A stretch of 64,000 nt of DNA from Chaetoderma sp. LZ-2023a (GCA_034401795.1 CM067369.1:137032496-137096495); one strand, 5' to 3'; shown: positions 1 to 12,409, numbered from the stretch's first letter. Numbers and translations are program-made. Notes: a model not told the origin generated them from the sequence alone.

Positions 1-72
1 GCCGCTCAAATAAAAAGTTGACGGACGGAGGCAGGATGGTCACCAGGGCTCATTTCGGCTAGGTGAGCTAAA
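1..72. repeat. R1-type repeat end
   Basis: gttgacggacggaggcagga and ggctaggtgagcta match the right end of R1. The rest lies outside the window. Confidence 0.55.
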
Positions 73-1016
73 AACAAAATAAAATGGGAGCAATATTTTC
101 CAATCTAATAATGGTCAAAAAAATATTCAACAAAACATTTCTTACATCATGTTCACAATGGTACTAACAAAAATTTTAATTTTTATTTGGAAAAATGTTA
201 AGTTAATTCTAAGCTGTACTGTATCTATTCATATATAAGGCAGAAAAACAGTTTAGTTGCTCTCTCGGAATTAACCGTATACAGCTTCAGGCCCGTTGGG
301 TCTTAATATACAGATGGCAGAGTTGGGCCTACCACAGACGTGATCCTCGTGAACCTGGTCAGAGCTAGTCAGAGGTCTTCAACGCTATTCCCTATGAATA
401 TTATGAAATCGCGGGTCAGCCAAAAATTATATAAATAATATATTAATTGTTAATGTGACTCAGGTACGTACAATCTGGCCATTCACACCCTGTCTTTTTC
501 ATAGCATGAGCAAACACATAATTCAAGGAGTCTGCATATTAAAGGGCCTCTTGCATGGGGGCTGAGAAAAATTGAGAAAATACAAACACAATTCCAGAAC
601 TTTGTATATTAATTATTTATTTTCAATATATACAGTTAGTCCATGTGAACAAACTTGCTGGCCAAGCAGACTGACTAAGGACAGTACAGCTTAGAAATAA
701 CAACATGCTTCCAAAACAAGCAATGGCTTACAATCAAAATAGGTCCAAAATACTCAACAGACCATTTCTTATATTGTGTTCAAAATTGTACTAACATGTT
801 TTTGTTTTAGAAACATGTTAAGTTATTTATGAGCCATACTCTATCCATGTACAATATAAACATTGAAGGTACATATAACAGCAAATAGTAAATGGACAAC
901 TCTATACCTACCATGCCAAACAGTTACTGTGTGAGGGTAGAATCTACTGGTAACTGATAACTACACATGACAGATTCCAATATTGCTTTAATTTATGTAA
1001 TATGTATAGAGAATCT
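73..1016. other. AT-rich non-coding stretch
   Basis: Two related pieces (about 120-230 and 710-860) share acaaaacatttcttacat-like and aaacatgttaagttatt words, so an old duplication is likely. No gene seen. Confidence 0.5.
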
Positions 1017-1147
1017 GGAACGAGGTCACTTTTCATATCACTATTATGGACCGAGTAGAAAATTATCAATTTGCACGAGCTTTAGCGAGTGCAAAATTGA
1101 TAATTTTCAACGAGGTTCATAATAGTGATATGAAAAGTGACCGCGTT
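1017..1147. repeat. Long hairpin
   Basis: aacgaggtcacttttcatat... and its inverted copy ...atatgaaaagtgaccgcg meet around cgagctttagcgag. Arms of about 60 bases with one 6-base insertion. A further inverted pair, tttatcatataaac at 1157 and gtttatatgataaa at 1635, may be part of the same element. Confidence 0.75.
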
Positions 1148-1274
1148 TGAGATTTTATTTATCATATAAACTGTAATTTTTAAATATTTGCCAATAGTTG
1201 CTGATGTGACTTTTATCTGATTTCTCATTGTTGATTTTCGTGAAATCAATACCGCTGCTGTGACGCACCACTAC

Positions 1275-1430
1275 TTAATAACAGATACTGAATGTGCAGC
1301 AAAATATAGTGACAAACGCAAAATCTGGCGATGTCAGCCGTAAACTACACTTTTCTTCTAAGACTATCGCAGAACCACGGCCATCAATCGTTACTTTGCT
1401 GCCGACTGATAAACTGTCAAACGATGACAT
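1275..1430 (-). CDS. Small open frame between inverted repeats, unknown
   Basis: 51 codons: starts MSSFDSLSVGSKVTIDGRGS and ends CTFSICY. It lies between the inverted pair at 1157 and 1635. The GSKVTIDGRGSAIV part looks protein-like, but no family is recognised. It may be the remnant of a transposon-encoded protein or chance. Confidence 0.25.
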   Translation of the reverse strand: MSSFDSLSVGSKVTIDGRGSAIVLEEKCSLRLTSPDFAFVTIFCCTFSICY

Positions 1431-1655
1431 TTTGCGATGACGTTTCATGAATTGTATTAAACAAATCGTAGTAAAACAGTACCGCGTAGTAATCCCTACG
1501 CGTCACGCTCACATCAATCGATGTTTTAATTGGTCGATTTAAATGGGTTGCGCAACCAACAGCCAATGAAAATACTCTGTTGAATATGGCACGTGTGCTC
1601 ATATCGAAAAATATGGAACGGGCTAGAAGGCTTGTTTATATGATAAATATGTCAG

Positions 1656-2680
1656 GGCTCCCAAAACAGATTTTTACCAGCCGGACATGGGGTGTTAAGG
1701 TAGTTGAAATTAATTACAAAAAATCGCATATTTGCAATCCCGGATTCTAATAAGATAAGACTGTAAATTGTTTAAATTAAAATATTCGCTACTTGTATTA
1801 CGTATACTTCTATATTTCACAAGAAAAATCGATTCTCTAAAATGACTAAGTCAGTAAGCGGTAATAGATACTAACATGAAAATAGAACACATTTTCACAC
1901 TAGACATGGTAAAAGTTCTTGCGGTCTTACAACTAATGTATACCTCATATCCATCATTGCGGTAGTGAAATTATTAAATGGGACCGCCTAAATATGGCCT
2001 ACGCTTTAATAAACGGCATTTATTACCGTTTATATCATCAAATTTTATCCACAATTTGACATAAAATGGTGTCGTGAAAATATAATCAGCTAATGACGCG
2101 TTTAGGTCATTACTCGAGTAGCACCAAAACCTCATACATAAGCGCTTTGGTGCTGGCAATGATAGGATGCGTAAGTTAAGGACATTTATCACACGTTTTG
2201 CCGTTATTTTATACAGGTGAAAATTTAAAAAAGTTATAATTTAGGTACTTTCGTAACATATATAAATAGAGCGGTAGCCTCGAGTACATACTTGAGTAGC
2301 TACTAGAGTAGCGGCCTAAACTTAACAAATTAAGAAGTATCAATATTTAGAGTGAGTACTCGGTAGTCGCCTATGATTTACAGACCTAATATACTGGACT
2401 CCGGAACTCATAAATTACTCTGTATATGATCATAACATGATGGTGAGCATTATGCCTTCTATCCGATCTGCTTAATGGTTACCCGTTTGATAAGATCTTT
2501 TTGTCAACATGAGTCGGTTTATACAAGGAAGTATCGTGATTTCAATGATATTTCTGACTGTAAATATTGATTTTTTGCTCTGTGCAATTGCAAAAACCTG
2601 TCAAGATGACCGGCTGGTCTTATACGCTACCGGACATTGAGAATGTTTCCCAACAATACGGCTGTTTCGGGAGCGCTGAG

Positions 2681-2681
<1 letters not shown>
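1656..2681. other. Non-coding stretch
   Basis: AT-rich, no recognisable gene or repeat family. Confidence 0.5.

Positions 2682-2752
<71 letters not shown>
2682..2752. repeat. (TA)n microsatellite
   Basis: Uninterrupted TA for about 70 bases. Confidence 0.98.
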
Positions 2753-2755
<3 letters not shown>

Positions 2756-3428
2756 GCATAAACTGTAGATATACAGTAGGAATGAGTGTACGTTGATAAC
2801 ATAGATTACTGGGCCAGTATGGGTCAATACCATGCTGCACTGGCTCTGTATTTGACTTGTACCAGCCCAGATTGTTCTATCACGGGTATGGCAAAATATT
2901 GATGCTTTAACGACCCATATCCATTGAAGGACCCAAGCAGCTAAGCATGGATTAACATAGTTCTGCAGCTACTTCCGCTAGCTCAAGATTCATACACAAT
3001 TTCATAATTCAAAATGTTTCTTTACAGCAAAACAGTCAAAGGAAATTAGGAAGCATAGTTTGCTGCTGACCTATAGAATTTGTTAATTCCAGTCATTATG
3101 ATAGTAATAGGTGATAATAATTATATAGTTTTTAAATTTATTAAAAAGTATAATGCAGACATCATTAGGCATTGGTTTGACAGTTATGATAGTTTGCAGT
3201 GACAAGAATTATATGAAGTTCAGTCACAGGTGGGGAATGTTATAGTATGCACAATATTTACATTATTATCATAATTCAATAGCATAACATGTTCTAGTGC
3301 GTTCCGCCTGCTGAAGAGCAAATTATGTACTGTATGGCTTTATATTTAGTCTAATCACTTCTTCTGAGAAGAGATTGTTCAAAATTCATTGAAGAATTAT
3401 TGCCCTCACCCCAGTTATATTGTTATTA

Positions 3429-3429
3429 G

Positions 3430-3510
<81 letters not shown>

Positions 3511-3522
3511 ATGTGTGTGCAG
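3429..3522. repeat. (GTGC)n/(GT)n compound microsatellite
   Basis: About nine GTGC units followed by a run of GT. Confidence 0.97.
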
Positions 3523-3534
3523 TCGCACCTGTAT

Positions 3535-4618
3535 CTAAAAAACTGCTGATCCATTTGGCTCAAATTTTAACACAAAGAAGGAATTGCCAAGGATCAGGAT
3601 TTCCAGACTTTTACTGTAATCTGAATAAAAGAACCTGGACGTGGTTTCGATATAATTCTGGATTTAGGGATATCTCGGAAACTACTGGTCCGATTTTGCT
3701 CAGATTTTAAGAGAAGAAAGTACAATTACACTAAGATTCCACAACTTTGGAAGTGATCCCAAAAAATCCTGAAAATTCAGGGAAAATCAGAAAACATTTT
3801 ACAATATGACAAGAGCTCTGCAAACGTCCCATAATACCCTACCATGATAACAAACCATTCTTCCTCAGACCTAGACCAGTCATCCTCTAAAGTTTCAAAG
3901 CGACCACTAAACCGTCATGGAGTTATCATCCAGATGGACGCCTGTGGCTGGTGGCCATGTTGGGTTTTAGATCATCTACAAATTCTATATGTTTCTTCGT
4001 CTTGTCCAGGAATCCTATGAAGTTTCACAGCGATCCACTAAACAAAATTGAAGTTATCATTTGGAAACCAATTTTCAGGATGTCCGTCAGTGGCTGGGGA
4101 TCTAGGATTTAGGATCATTGTCAATTTCGATAGGTTTCTTCTTCAGGCCTAGTCCAACCACCCTATAAAGTTTCAAAGCAATCCGATAAACGGTAATGGA
4201 GTTATTGTTCGGAAGCCAATTTTCAAGATCATGGCCATCTTGGATTTTGGAGCGTCGTCAATTTCAATAGGTTTCTTCCCCATACCTAGTCCAACCGTTC
4301 TCTCAAGTTTCAATGTGATTCGATAAACGGTAACAGAGTTATCATCTAAACAATTTTCAAGATGGCTGGCCGCCGTTGACTGGTGGCCATCTTGGATTTC
4401 GGATCATCGTTAATTTCAATAGCTTTCTTCTTCAGACCTAGTCCAATCATCCTAAGAAGTTTCAAAGCGATCTGATAAACGGTAGCGGAGTTATAGTGCA
4501 GAAACCATCTTGGATTTTGGATCATCGTAGATTTTGATAGCTTTCTTCCTCAGACCTAGTCCAATCATCCTATGAAGTTTCAAAGTGATCCAATAAACGG
4601 TAACGGAGTTAATGTGGG
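3535..4618. repeat. Diverged tandem repeat, about 120-140 bp unit
   Basis: About seven to eight units, each with cagacctagtccaatcatcc, agtttcaaagcgatc, gataaacggtaacggagtta and ccatcttggattttggatcat in that order. No open frame spans it. Confidence 0.75.
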
Positions 4619-4832
4619 GAAATCACCCTGCCGCCCACCTGTAAACGCCAGCACATAATTCCCCACAAATTTTTTTGGGCGGGGTATAAGAGTGTGAGGG
4701 CGAGGGTCTGTATGCAATCTCTGATTGCTCTTCTTTTCAATGACAATATTTGATCAGGGAAATAGCGCAAAATTCTTCTCCTCAAAGGCAGACTGAACAA
4801 AAGATGAGCGTGCAACAGCAGGTGCATGCACA

Positions 4833-4875
4833 CTTAAATGCGTGCGTGCATGCATGCGTGCGTGCGCGCGCATGC
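4833..4875. repeat. Short GTGC/GCGC-rich repeat
   Basis: aaatgcgtgcgtgcatgc followed by gcgtgcgtgcgcgcgcatgc; a smaller similar run lies at 7580-7620. Confidence 0.85.
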
Positions 4876-4879
4876 TTAC

Positions 4880-6056
4880 ATAAGATTTCTAAAATGATTG
4901 AAATTGTAATTCACAATTCATGATAATCACCAGTAACAAAATGATATAAATAAATATATAAATATATTAACAGTAACATGCTCTTAACACTGATTTAATA
5001 CCAGAAATACATCATTAATATACACAATCAATATAAGAATGGATTTGCACGTTTACATGTTATTTACAATTAGATACAATCTGGGTTTCATATAATTAAA
5101 TTATTAGCACTAAGATGGCGATACATTAACAGGAGGCCCATTAGGGGCCTATATATCTCACCTGCAACATCAGTACCTGTACCCGAAAAAGGAAAATTAG
5201 GCAGGAAATATAGATATAATAAGATTTCTCTGTGAAGCATGGAAATCTAAGTTCCAAACATTTGACACGTAATGTGAACATTTAGGACAGAAATTAAATA
5301 ATTGAGTATAAAAAATGAAATAATTTCAGTAAAACGTACAAATTTGGACCTGAAACATAAGATTGCATAATGCCTACTGCTACTATGAGGGTGAAGTGCC
5401 AAATTCATGTTCATCAGGCTCTAAAACCTATACATTGACATTTTCGGTGTCAAAATATATCAAGTAACAAAAATGCCATTTTGAGTGGTCCATGGGGGGA
5501 ACATGATGTTTCACATCTCAACTTAGGTGAATGTGAATATTCATTCATAATCATATTTGACAAATTCTGACCAATTCTTTCAGCGACTTCGGAGATCTTT
5601 TTGTGAAAAAGATGTAATCCAAGATAGCCACCAGACAAATTTACCAAACAGGGGCTGTTTTCATGAATGGTACTTAAGCACGAAAAAATGTCTGTATTTA
5701 CCTACATTAGATAGTTATCTACCCACCTCTCCTTCAGTCAGGTCTTCTAAATAGGTGTGGGCACCTAAGTGGGTGTGTATATTAGGTAGTGTTGTTCCGA
5801 TTAATCGATTTGATCGATGATTGATTGGTTTGCATGTTCAACCAACCGATCGATCATGATTTCAGAAATCGATTTTGGTTGTTTATAAATTGTATTTATT
5901 AATATATTTTAACTGGTCAAGCTAGAAAACAAATACTTTTTGGAAAAGAATTTAAATTTAATTGTTACCACTATATAGAATTATTCCTTAGTCGAAGACA
6001 TCAACTCTTTCAGCACTGAAATAGTATGTTAATTTCAAAGCAACCATGCCAATAAC
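4880..6056. other. Non-coding stretch
   Basis: No gene seen. Open frames on both strands are short and unlike any protein known to me. Confidence 0.5.
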
Positions 6057-6127
6057 ATGTTGAATATTTTGAAACTTATTTGACTGGCAGCAACAGCCTC
6101 CAGTCAAATTAGTTTCAAAATATTTAA
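6057..6127. repeat. F1 hairpin copy
   Basis: gaatattttgaaacttattt with its inverted copy aaattagtttcaaaatattt, spaced by cagcaacag. Short loop. Confidence 0.75.
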
Positions 6128-7819
6128 AAAATTATTTCTTAAATTATTAAGAATCTGTCATACCAGTGACTTGGTTTGAAAGTGGTAATTATCCTTGAAT
6201 ATGCTATAATTACTGCATTCAAAATGGGTATAAAATGAGAACCTGTTATGATCAATCATTAATTGATCATTGGTTAGTATATAAAACCAATCATCAATCG
6301 CAAAAATTGTACCAATTCCCAACACTAATATTAGGCACTCCATGAATATGGACAAAGCTTCTCTGAAACCAGTTCGATTCAATAATTGGCCATTAGTGGT
6401 AGGTCGGGAGTACTATACCCCAAAGTTCATATTTGTACTCCCAAAACAAATATCATGCAAGTCCTGGTTTTCCTACTTTAGTCACTTAAAAGTGATAAAA
6501 GCAATTTACAAGTTGGGGTACCATTATTAAACTTGTGTTTCATTTTTGTATTTCCAAAACTATTACCCAGGAAGTCCTGCCTAGATGTTTCTTGAATTTT
6601 ACCTCAATCAGCCAAGTGATTTCGGAGAACATTTACAAAGGTGTTTTACAATAGCACAAAACCCAAAATGGACACCAACCAAATACACCAATGACCTTCA
6701 TTTTATCAAGTTTGAACCTCTATGACTTGTACCTGTCATGTCAGAATCTTTATAGAGCAGAGTCAAAGAACCTGGGACTACAGTTCCCTTATGCTATTTA
6801 CCTATTTATGTGTACCTTGGGCAATTTAGCTTGTTGATTTTTAGACAATACAGGGATCTATATCCAGCAATGCCCTGCCCATTTCTAGCTATGCCCCGCC
6901 CAACTATAGTTAAGCTCTGCCCACATTTTGTGTGTTGGAAACTAAATTGACTGAGCACTGTTGCTGTCTATGGTAGTGTTCAAATTTTCAACAGAATGTT
7001 TATTAACCTGTAAATTCATTACAGACATACAATTCATACAATTTTTTGACAGAAGTTTTGATTTTCATAACAGAGCTTATAACTATGACATTATGATAAT
7101 TGTACTATCAGCAAACATGTCACGTATTTGTCTATGTTCTCAGATATTTGACTAACTGATCAGATCCCTCCAAGTGTGATATACAGAATCATTACATTTT
7201 ATAACAGTATTGCTCATCATGTTTCGCAATAGGTTTTGTTCTACTGTCCTTTCAAGGATAATGGGATGCAATAAACATAACGGTGATTTAATCTTGAATG
7301 CATTGCTACTAAAGGTTTTCGTTACTTATGCTACGTAGTGCATTCTATCTTGTAGCTATGGCCTTGACAGGTAATGTGTGTGTCTGTATGTTTGACTATC
7401 TGTAACACATAGGCCTAGTCTTTCAAAATGTTACTGCAGCAATCAAAGCTTATTGAAGTTTTTAATGATCACAGATAATATATATGATGCATACCATCCC
7501 CCAACCCCACCTCCAATAATGTCTGTTTGCATAATATTTGGACTTTTATCTTGTGTTTATCCACTATTTATATTTATACCAGTGTGCGTGCGCGTGTGCG
7601 TGTCTGTGCATGCGTGCGTGTATTTAAATATACACAGATGGTTTAATGTACTATGTCTGATGTTGCTTTACATACACTGATAAATATATACAAGCGTAAT
7701 TACTTTATATACAACAATACATGTATAAATCCAATATAATAAAATATTGGATAAAATCACTGTTTAATCACAATTATGCAAGTATGACTTTCCATGACCA
7801 ATCACCGTTTGTAAATGTA
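6128..7819. other. Non-coding stretch
   Basis: AT-rich. 6990-7160 (cagaatgtttattaacctgt, gacatacaattcatacaat) resembles flanks of long F1 elements. No gene seen. Confidence 0.5.
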
Positions 7820-8225
7820 TGGTTTACAATGTATGACATCATAATCCAACTATGCAACGTGTAGGATGATGTCATAATCAATGATGTAGATAAGTACGCA
7901 TAATTGGAGACTGACTAAGCATTGTTGTACGAATTGTATGTTTTTACTATTTAATAAAGATGCTGCTGAATATTCTGAAACTAATTTGAATTGGCACTGT
8001 TGCTGCCATAGGCAGCTACAGCAACCCCTCCACACCAAACCCCTCCCCCCCCCCAACCACTCACACCCCCAAAAAAAATTTGTTTTACAATATTCAACAG
8101 CTTAGTGTATAGTTTTCTGGAAATTAATAGTCACCGAGTTCACGGCTCGATGGTTCCTAACACAAGCGAGGTATGGGTGGAGCCTAGCTAGAGATGGGTG
8201 GGGCATAGCTAAAAATGGAAAGAAT
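7820..8225. repeat. F1 element, long form
   Basis: Hairpin core 7962-8101 with a C- and A-rich insert in the right arm. Right flank: tagttttctggaaattaatag and gggtggggcatagctaaaaa. Left flank: gatgatgtcataatcaatga. The same flanks occur at other long F1 copies. Confidence 0.7.
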
Positions 8226-8663
8226 GAAAATATAAAATTGCTATGAAGATGATATGAGACGATTTAACCATTGATTTTCTTATATAATTATTCCATGTGG
8301 ATTCTAGATAGTGTGATTAAAGTCTGCATATCTTGTAATTATCTTATCTTGTAATCGCATCTGTTGTAGTTTTGGCATGGTTAAAGTTTGGATGTCAGAA
8401 TGAAACGCTAATAGCTCAATGGAAGGAATGCGCTGAATAATCTATGTTTATGACATCAGTTAGAATACACATGAAATAGTTACATAGGAAAATGAATCGT
8501 AACTCACTCACCACATCGTATCATCTCCATAACAATTTTCAACTTTCACTAGCTAATGCATAAGTAACATATGTAGAAGTCCTGTGCTGAATATCTGGAG
8601 AATGAACAAAGAAAACCACTTTTGTTTCTGACACCGATATGATTAAATGACAATCAGATCAGA

Positions 8664-8853
8664 TTAACCCTTTCACTGACAAATCCCTGAAAATTAGATT
8701 CCTTATGGTATAACTTATTGTATTGAGTATTTTGAAATTAATTTGACTGGAAGACGTTGCTGTCCTGTCTAATCAATTAAAAAATATTCAACAGTTTTCC
8801 TGTGTCTTAGAAATGAAAATGAGATATGGGGAATTCATCAGTGAAACGGTTAA
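8664..8853. repeat. F1-type palindrome with TTAACCCTTTCACTGA ends
   Basis: Ends ttaaccctttcactgac and gtgaaacggttaa are inverted. The hairpin core is at 8724-8796. Complete at about 190 bp. Confidence 0.75.
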
Positions 8854-9208
8854 AAGAAATTGAAGATTTAGATTAACCCTTACTACTCTATATTTTTAAC
8901 AAGTTTGGCAGACAATGTCTACGACAGCACCATCTTCCACGAAATTTGTTGAAAAATGCACACCAGTTCATCTTAAAACTTAAAATATTGACATCAGAGT
9001 CGTAAGTGTTAAAAGTGTGCTATTTAAATGGGTCCAGTACATCTATGAAATGCCAAGAGCGGAGTACACCACCCATACCAATAAACATAGGCACAGTCTT
9101 TGGTGGTGTGATAATATATTAACACATTGAGTTAATCTGTAACATCATGTATATAATGGCAACAGGATGACTCGTACATATTTGGTAAATTTACAACTTA
9201 ATAAACAT

Positions 9209-9307
9209 TCAGTTGATTATTTTATAACTAATTTCACTGGGAGAAGTTGCTACGCGACCATAGGCATCACCAGCTCCCAAGCAAATTAGTTTCAAAATAT
9301 TAAACAG
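9209..9307. repeat. F1 hairpin copy
   Basis: Left arm gattattttataactaattt, right arm aaattagtttcaaaatatta; loop gctacgcgaccatag. Confidence 0.75.
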
Positions 9308-9604
9308 TGTACTGGATAGAACTTTACGCTGTAATTTGGATCTGGGGAATTCACAGCTTAGTTTTATAATCACTTTACACACTTATAAAATATATGGAGT
9401 TTAACTAGAAAAACTGTTAGCATCTAGCTAGATAATGATCCCTCAATTATGCTTGTTAATGTGAACTCATTGGGAGACAAGTATGTCATTTCCTGGCATC
9501 ACACAAAATCACAAATTCAATTGTATGAAAAAAAATCATGATGTTAACACATTTTCCAAAATAATGGCGTAATCTGATCTGTCACTGAAGTCTCTAATGT
9601 CATA

Positions 9605-10015
9605 ATAAATTCACCTTTCCAGAGTATCCATCGATGACTTGACATCATATGACATCATACTCAGCTAAGCTGTGTGTAGGATGACGTCATAATCATTAAG
9701 TGATTCTATTAGGCCTGTCTTTAACTCTTAATAGTCCGACACGCTGTATGAATTGTATGACTACCATTAAAAAAACACGCTGTTGAATATTTTGAAACTA
9801 ATTTGACTGGGTGCTGTTGCTGCCATAGACAACAGCACCAAGTTAAATTAGTTTCAAAATATTCAACAGATTACCTGACATGTATAGTTTTCTGGAAATT
9901 GATAGTCAGGGAGTTCAGAGATCGATCGATCCAAACACGAGCGAGGTGTGGGCAGAGCTTATCTAGAAACAGGTGGGGTATGGCTAAAAATGGAAAGGTT
10001 CATTATGGCGCTAGT
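9605..10015. repeat. F1 element, long form
   Basis: Hairpin core 9779-9869 with near-perfect 40-base arms. Left flank gatgacgtcataatcatt, right flank gatcgatcgatccaaacacg and ggtggggtatggctaaaaat. Confidence 0.75.
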
Positions 10016-10126
10016 TAGCTGACGCCACAATCATAATGATGTAATCAGCTCCGTCATGAAAATCAAAGTCTGTCACTAGAGTACAAATTGTATGTCTTTG
10101 ACAAAATTTACAGTTTAATAAACATT

Positions 10127-10330
10127 CTGGTGAATATTTTGAAACTCATTTGACATGGAGCTGCCATAGGCAACAAGCGCCCCAAGTGAAATTAGTTTCA
10201 AAATATTCAACAGCTTACTTGCATAGTTACCTTTAAATTTAGATTCTGGGAGTTCAAATCAATTCCAACACAGAAAAAGTGGATGGGGCATAGCAAAGAT
10301 GGGTGGGGCATAGATAGCAATCTCCATTAA
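10127..10330. repeat. F1 element
   Basis: Hairpin 10127-10213 followed by the usual right flank with gggtggggcatagatag. Confidence 0.7.
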
Positions 10331-10609
10331 CGAGAAAGAAAGGAACTGAGTTGCCCTAATTGCCGACACAGGTCTTACTATTCATAGGTAAACAGGACCC
10401 ATTGGGGCATGACCCACAAGACAGCTCTTAAAAGGCACATTTTCATAGCAGAAAGCCTGAATATAAAACTTTAAATTGTATAATTTTAGAGGCTTAAATC
10501 GTGTGCCTAAGAGGTAATGAAATGAACTAAATCTTAACATATGATGATCTTATTCCGTAAAAATTAATTAAATTTTTAGTTGTGAATTTGAATTAGGGAT
10601 TCGTGTTTA

Positions 10610-10890
10610 TAATTCAATTTCAGAACTTACGCTTAATAGTCCATCAGGTTGTACGAAATGGATGTTGTTACTATTTAATAATTATGCTGTTGATTATTTT
10701 AAAACTAATTTGACTTGGTGTTGTTGCTGCCCTAGGCAGCAACAACACCCAGTCAAATTAGTTTTTAAATATTCAACATCTTATCTGTATAGTTTTCTGA
10801 AAATTGATAGTCAGGGATTTCGGGATCGATCGATCCCAAGATGGATGAAGTGTTGGTGGAGCTATTTTAAAGATGGGTTAGGCATGGCTA
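10610..10890. repeat. F1 element, long form
   Basis: Core 10686-10780: gttgttgctgccctaggcag and its mirror make an almost unbroken stem. It lies about 200-300 bases past the stop of syntaxin terminal exon 2 in gene direction, so it may fall in that 3' UTR. Confidence 0.75.
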
Positions 10891-11083
10891 AAACTCGATT
10901 CCTCCGCTGCTTTGAGTCAAATTACTGTCAAATTTATCAATCAAAATGTCAAATATAGCAATGACTCTTTCACAAGGAATAAAAACAAGCATTAATTTGA
11001 TACATTCATTCACGATGAACAGACTACCCTTTTGTTTTCCGCTGTCTATAATTCTAAGATATTTCTGTAAGATGTGTGCTAAG

Positions 11084-11182
11084 TTAGTTGTTTTTTGCTA
11101 CACCGACGATAATACCAATTACAGCAGCGAGGATGATGATGGCCATGATGACAAAACAGAGACGTTTTCTTCGAGACTTGCC
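11084..11182 (-). CDS. Syntaxin-7/12-like Qa-SNARE, alternative terminal exon 2 (membrane anchor)
   Basis: Thirty-two codons plus stop TAA, in phase 0 after tgttttcag. It encodes GKSRRKRLCFVIMAIIILAA and then a short continuation ending GVAKNN: a basic patch, one membrane span and a lumenal tail of a few residues. Layout and phase equal those of 12288-12380, 1.1 kb upstream in the gene, yet the two peptides differ throughout. The pattern is that of mutually exclusive 3' exons giving two SNARE isoforms with different anchors. Confidence 0.82.
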   Translation of the reverse strand, partial: GKSRRKRLCFVIMAIIILAAVIGIIVGVAKNN

Positions 11183-11417
11183 CTGAAAACAAACAGATAC
11201 AATATCTAACAATAGTGGTTACACTCATACCAGCATTCTAATCATCAACATGTATCTGTGATAGAGCAAAAATAAACAATTACTGGATTGAGAGACACAC
11301 AATGATGGACATCACGATTAAATTCGAAAATTGTCTCTCCGACATGCACTAACAAATAAAATACATTATAAACATCAAATTGAAAATTCCATTAGCAGGC
11401 AAAAGATGATGGGTCTT

Positions 11418-11655
11418 TAACCCATAACACTCAAGCCAGCTAAATCAGCTTCTCCAATCGTCTTGAGAAATGTTCATTTGCAGAGCAAGGTAATTTTTTG
11501 ACAATCTACCAGTGGAATGACTGGCTTGATAACCATGATAACTGAGCCAGTCATTCCAGTGGTATTATTTAGAAAATGGTATTCTCTTAGTCCGCAATTT
11601 TTAAGTGAAAATTTAGATTTTCTTGAACAATTTGAGCATCAAATGGTTAAGACAG
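11418..11655. repeat. F2 palindrome copy
   Basis: taacccat...tggttaa ends; centre agtggaatgactggcttgat / gagccagtcattccagtgg near 11505-11565. Lies in the 1.1-kb stretch between the two syntaxin terminal exons. Confidence 0.75.
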
Positions 11656-11887
11656 GCCTTTTTTAATGATCAAATTTTGTCAAGAAGAACAAAATATTTT
11701 CATATTGGATGTCCATTTGTATGCCAAAAGAAGACTATTATTATAAAGATTTACCACTAGAATGACTGGCTCGGTTATCGAACCAAGCTATCCAGAGATA
11801 AATTTTCATATTTTCTTGGCCTGCAAATAGATATTCCTCAAGACTACAGCAAAGGCAGGTTTTGGCCGGCTTGACCATTAAAGGGTT
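11656..11887. repeat. F2 palindrome copy, diverged
   Basis: Centre actagaatgactggctcggt at 11757; right end ggcttgaccattaaagggttaa. Also between the two syntaxin terminal exons, directly next to the previous copy. Confidence 0.7.
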
Positions 11888-12178
11888 AAATGACAGCTGA
11901 TCACTGGACTTAATGTCAAAATTAATTCCTTTATTCTACCAACTTTTTTCAAACTTATGACATAAATGTGTATTTCCAAACCTACAGTACATGCATAACA
12001 CATAGCAAAGTCCACAACATTTAAACAATTATTGGATTATATGTATATACAAATAACAATGTATAAAATATGTATTTTTTACCAAAAGTATTTAACATAA
12101 ATGCAAATAAAGTAGGTCTCCTAATAATCTCCTTTAGCCACAGTATAAGTACTACATAGCTAATTAACTAATTACGCA

Positions 12179-12184
12179 TTTATT
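12179..12184 (-). promoter_or_regulatory. Candidate polyadenylation signal for terminal exon 1
   Basis: AATAAA on the minus strand, roughly 105 bases after the TAG of the first alternative terminal exon. Its position fits a short 3' UTR. The hexamer is common in AT-rich DNA, so this is suggestive only. Confidence 0.35.
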
Positions 12185-12287
12185 ACATTCATAAATAAGC
12201 ACTATGCTACAGACAATCTATCAAATAAAACAATATACAACAAAATACATACATGCAGACGGAATAAAGAGAACCAAGGAAATGAAG

Positions 12288-12380
12288 CTAATTAAGTGTC
12301 ACTGCAAGGATAATTCCGATAATAATGAGGATGATAAGCACGATAATCAGAATACAGCATTTCTTTTTCCGTGCCTTTGA
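12288..12380 (-). CDS. Syntaxin-7/12-like Qa-SNARE, alternative terminal exon 1 (membrane anchor)
   Basis: Thirty codons plus stop TAG, in phase 0 behind an ag acceptor (tttcattt cag). The peptide starts with a basic juxtamembrane patch, SKARKKKCC, continues as a single Ile/Leu/Val-rich membrane span and ends AVTLN. It follows naturally from the ...RDYQ end of 50422-50504, as in syntaxins where YQ is followed by a basic patch and a tail anchor. The paired cysteines are possible palmitoylation sites (inference). AATAAA lies about 105 bases downstream. Confidence 0.85.
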   Translation of the reverse strand, partial: SKARKKKCCILIIVLIILIIIGIILAVTLN

Positions 12381-12409
12381 CTGAAATGAAAATTATATAT
12401 AATATAAAT

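Noticed and set aside
10946-11209. 87-codon plus-strand frame over the syntaxin terminal exon
   Set aside because: Antisense to a well-supported exon; its acidic stretch is the complement of the membrane-span codons.
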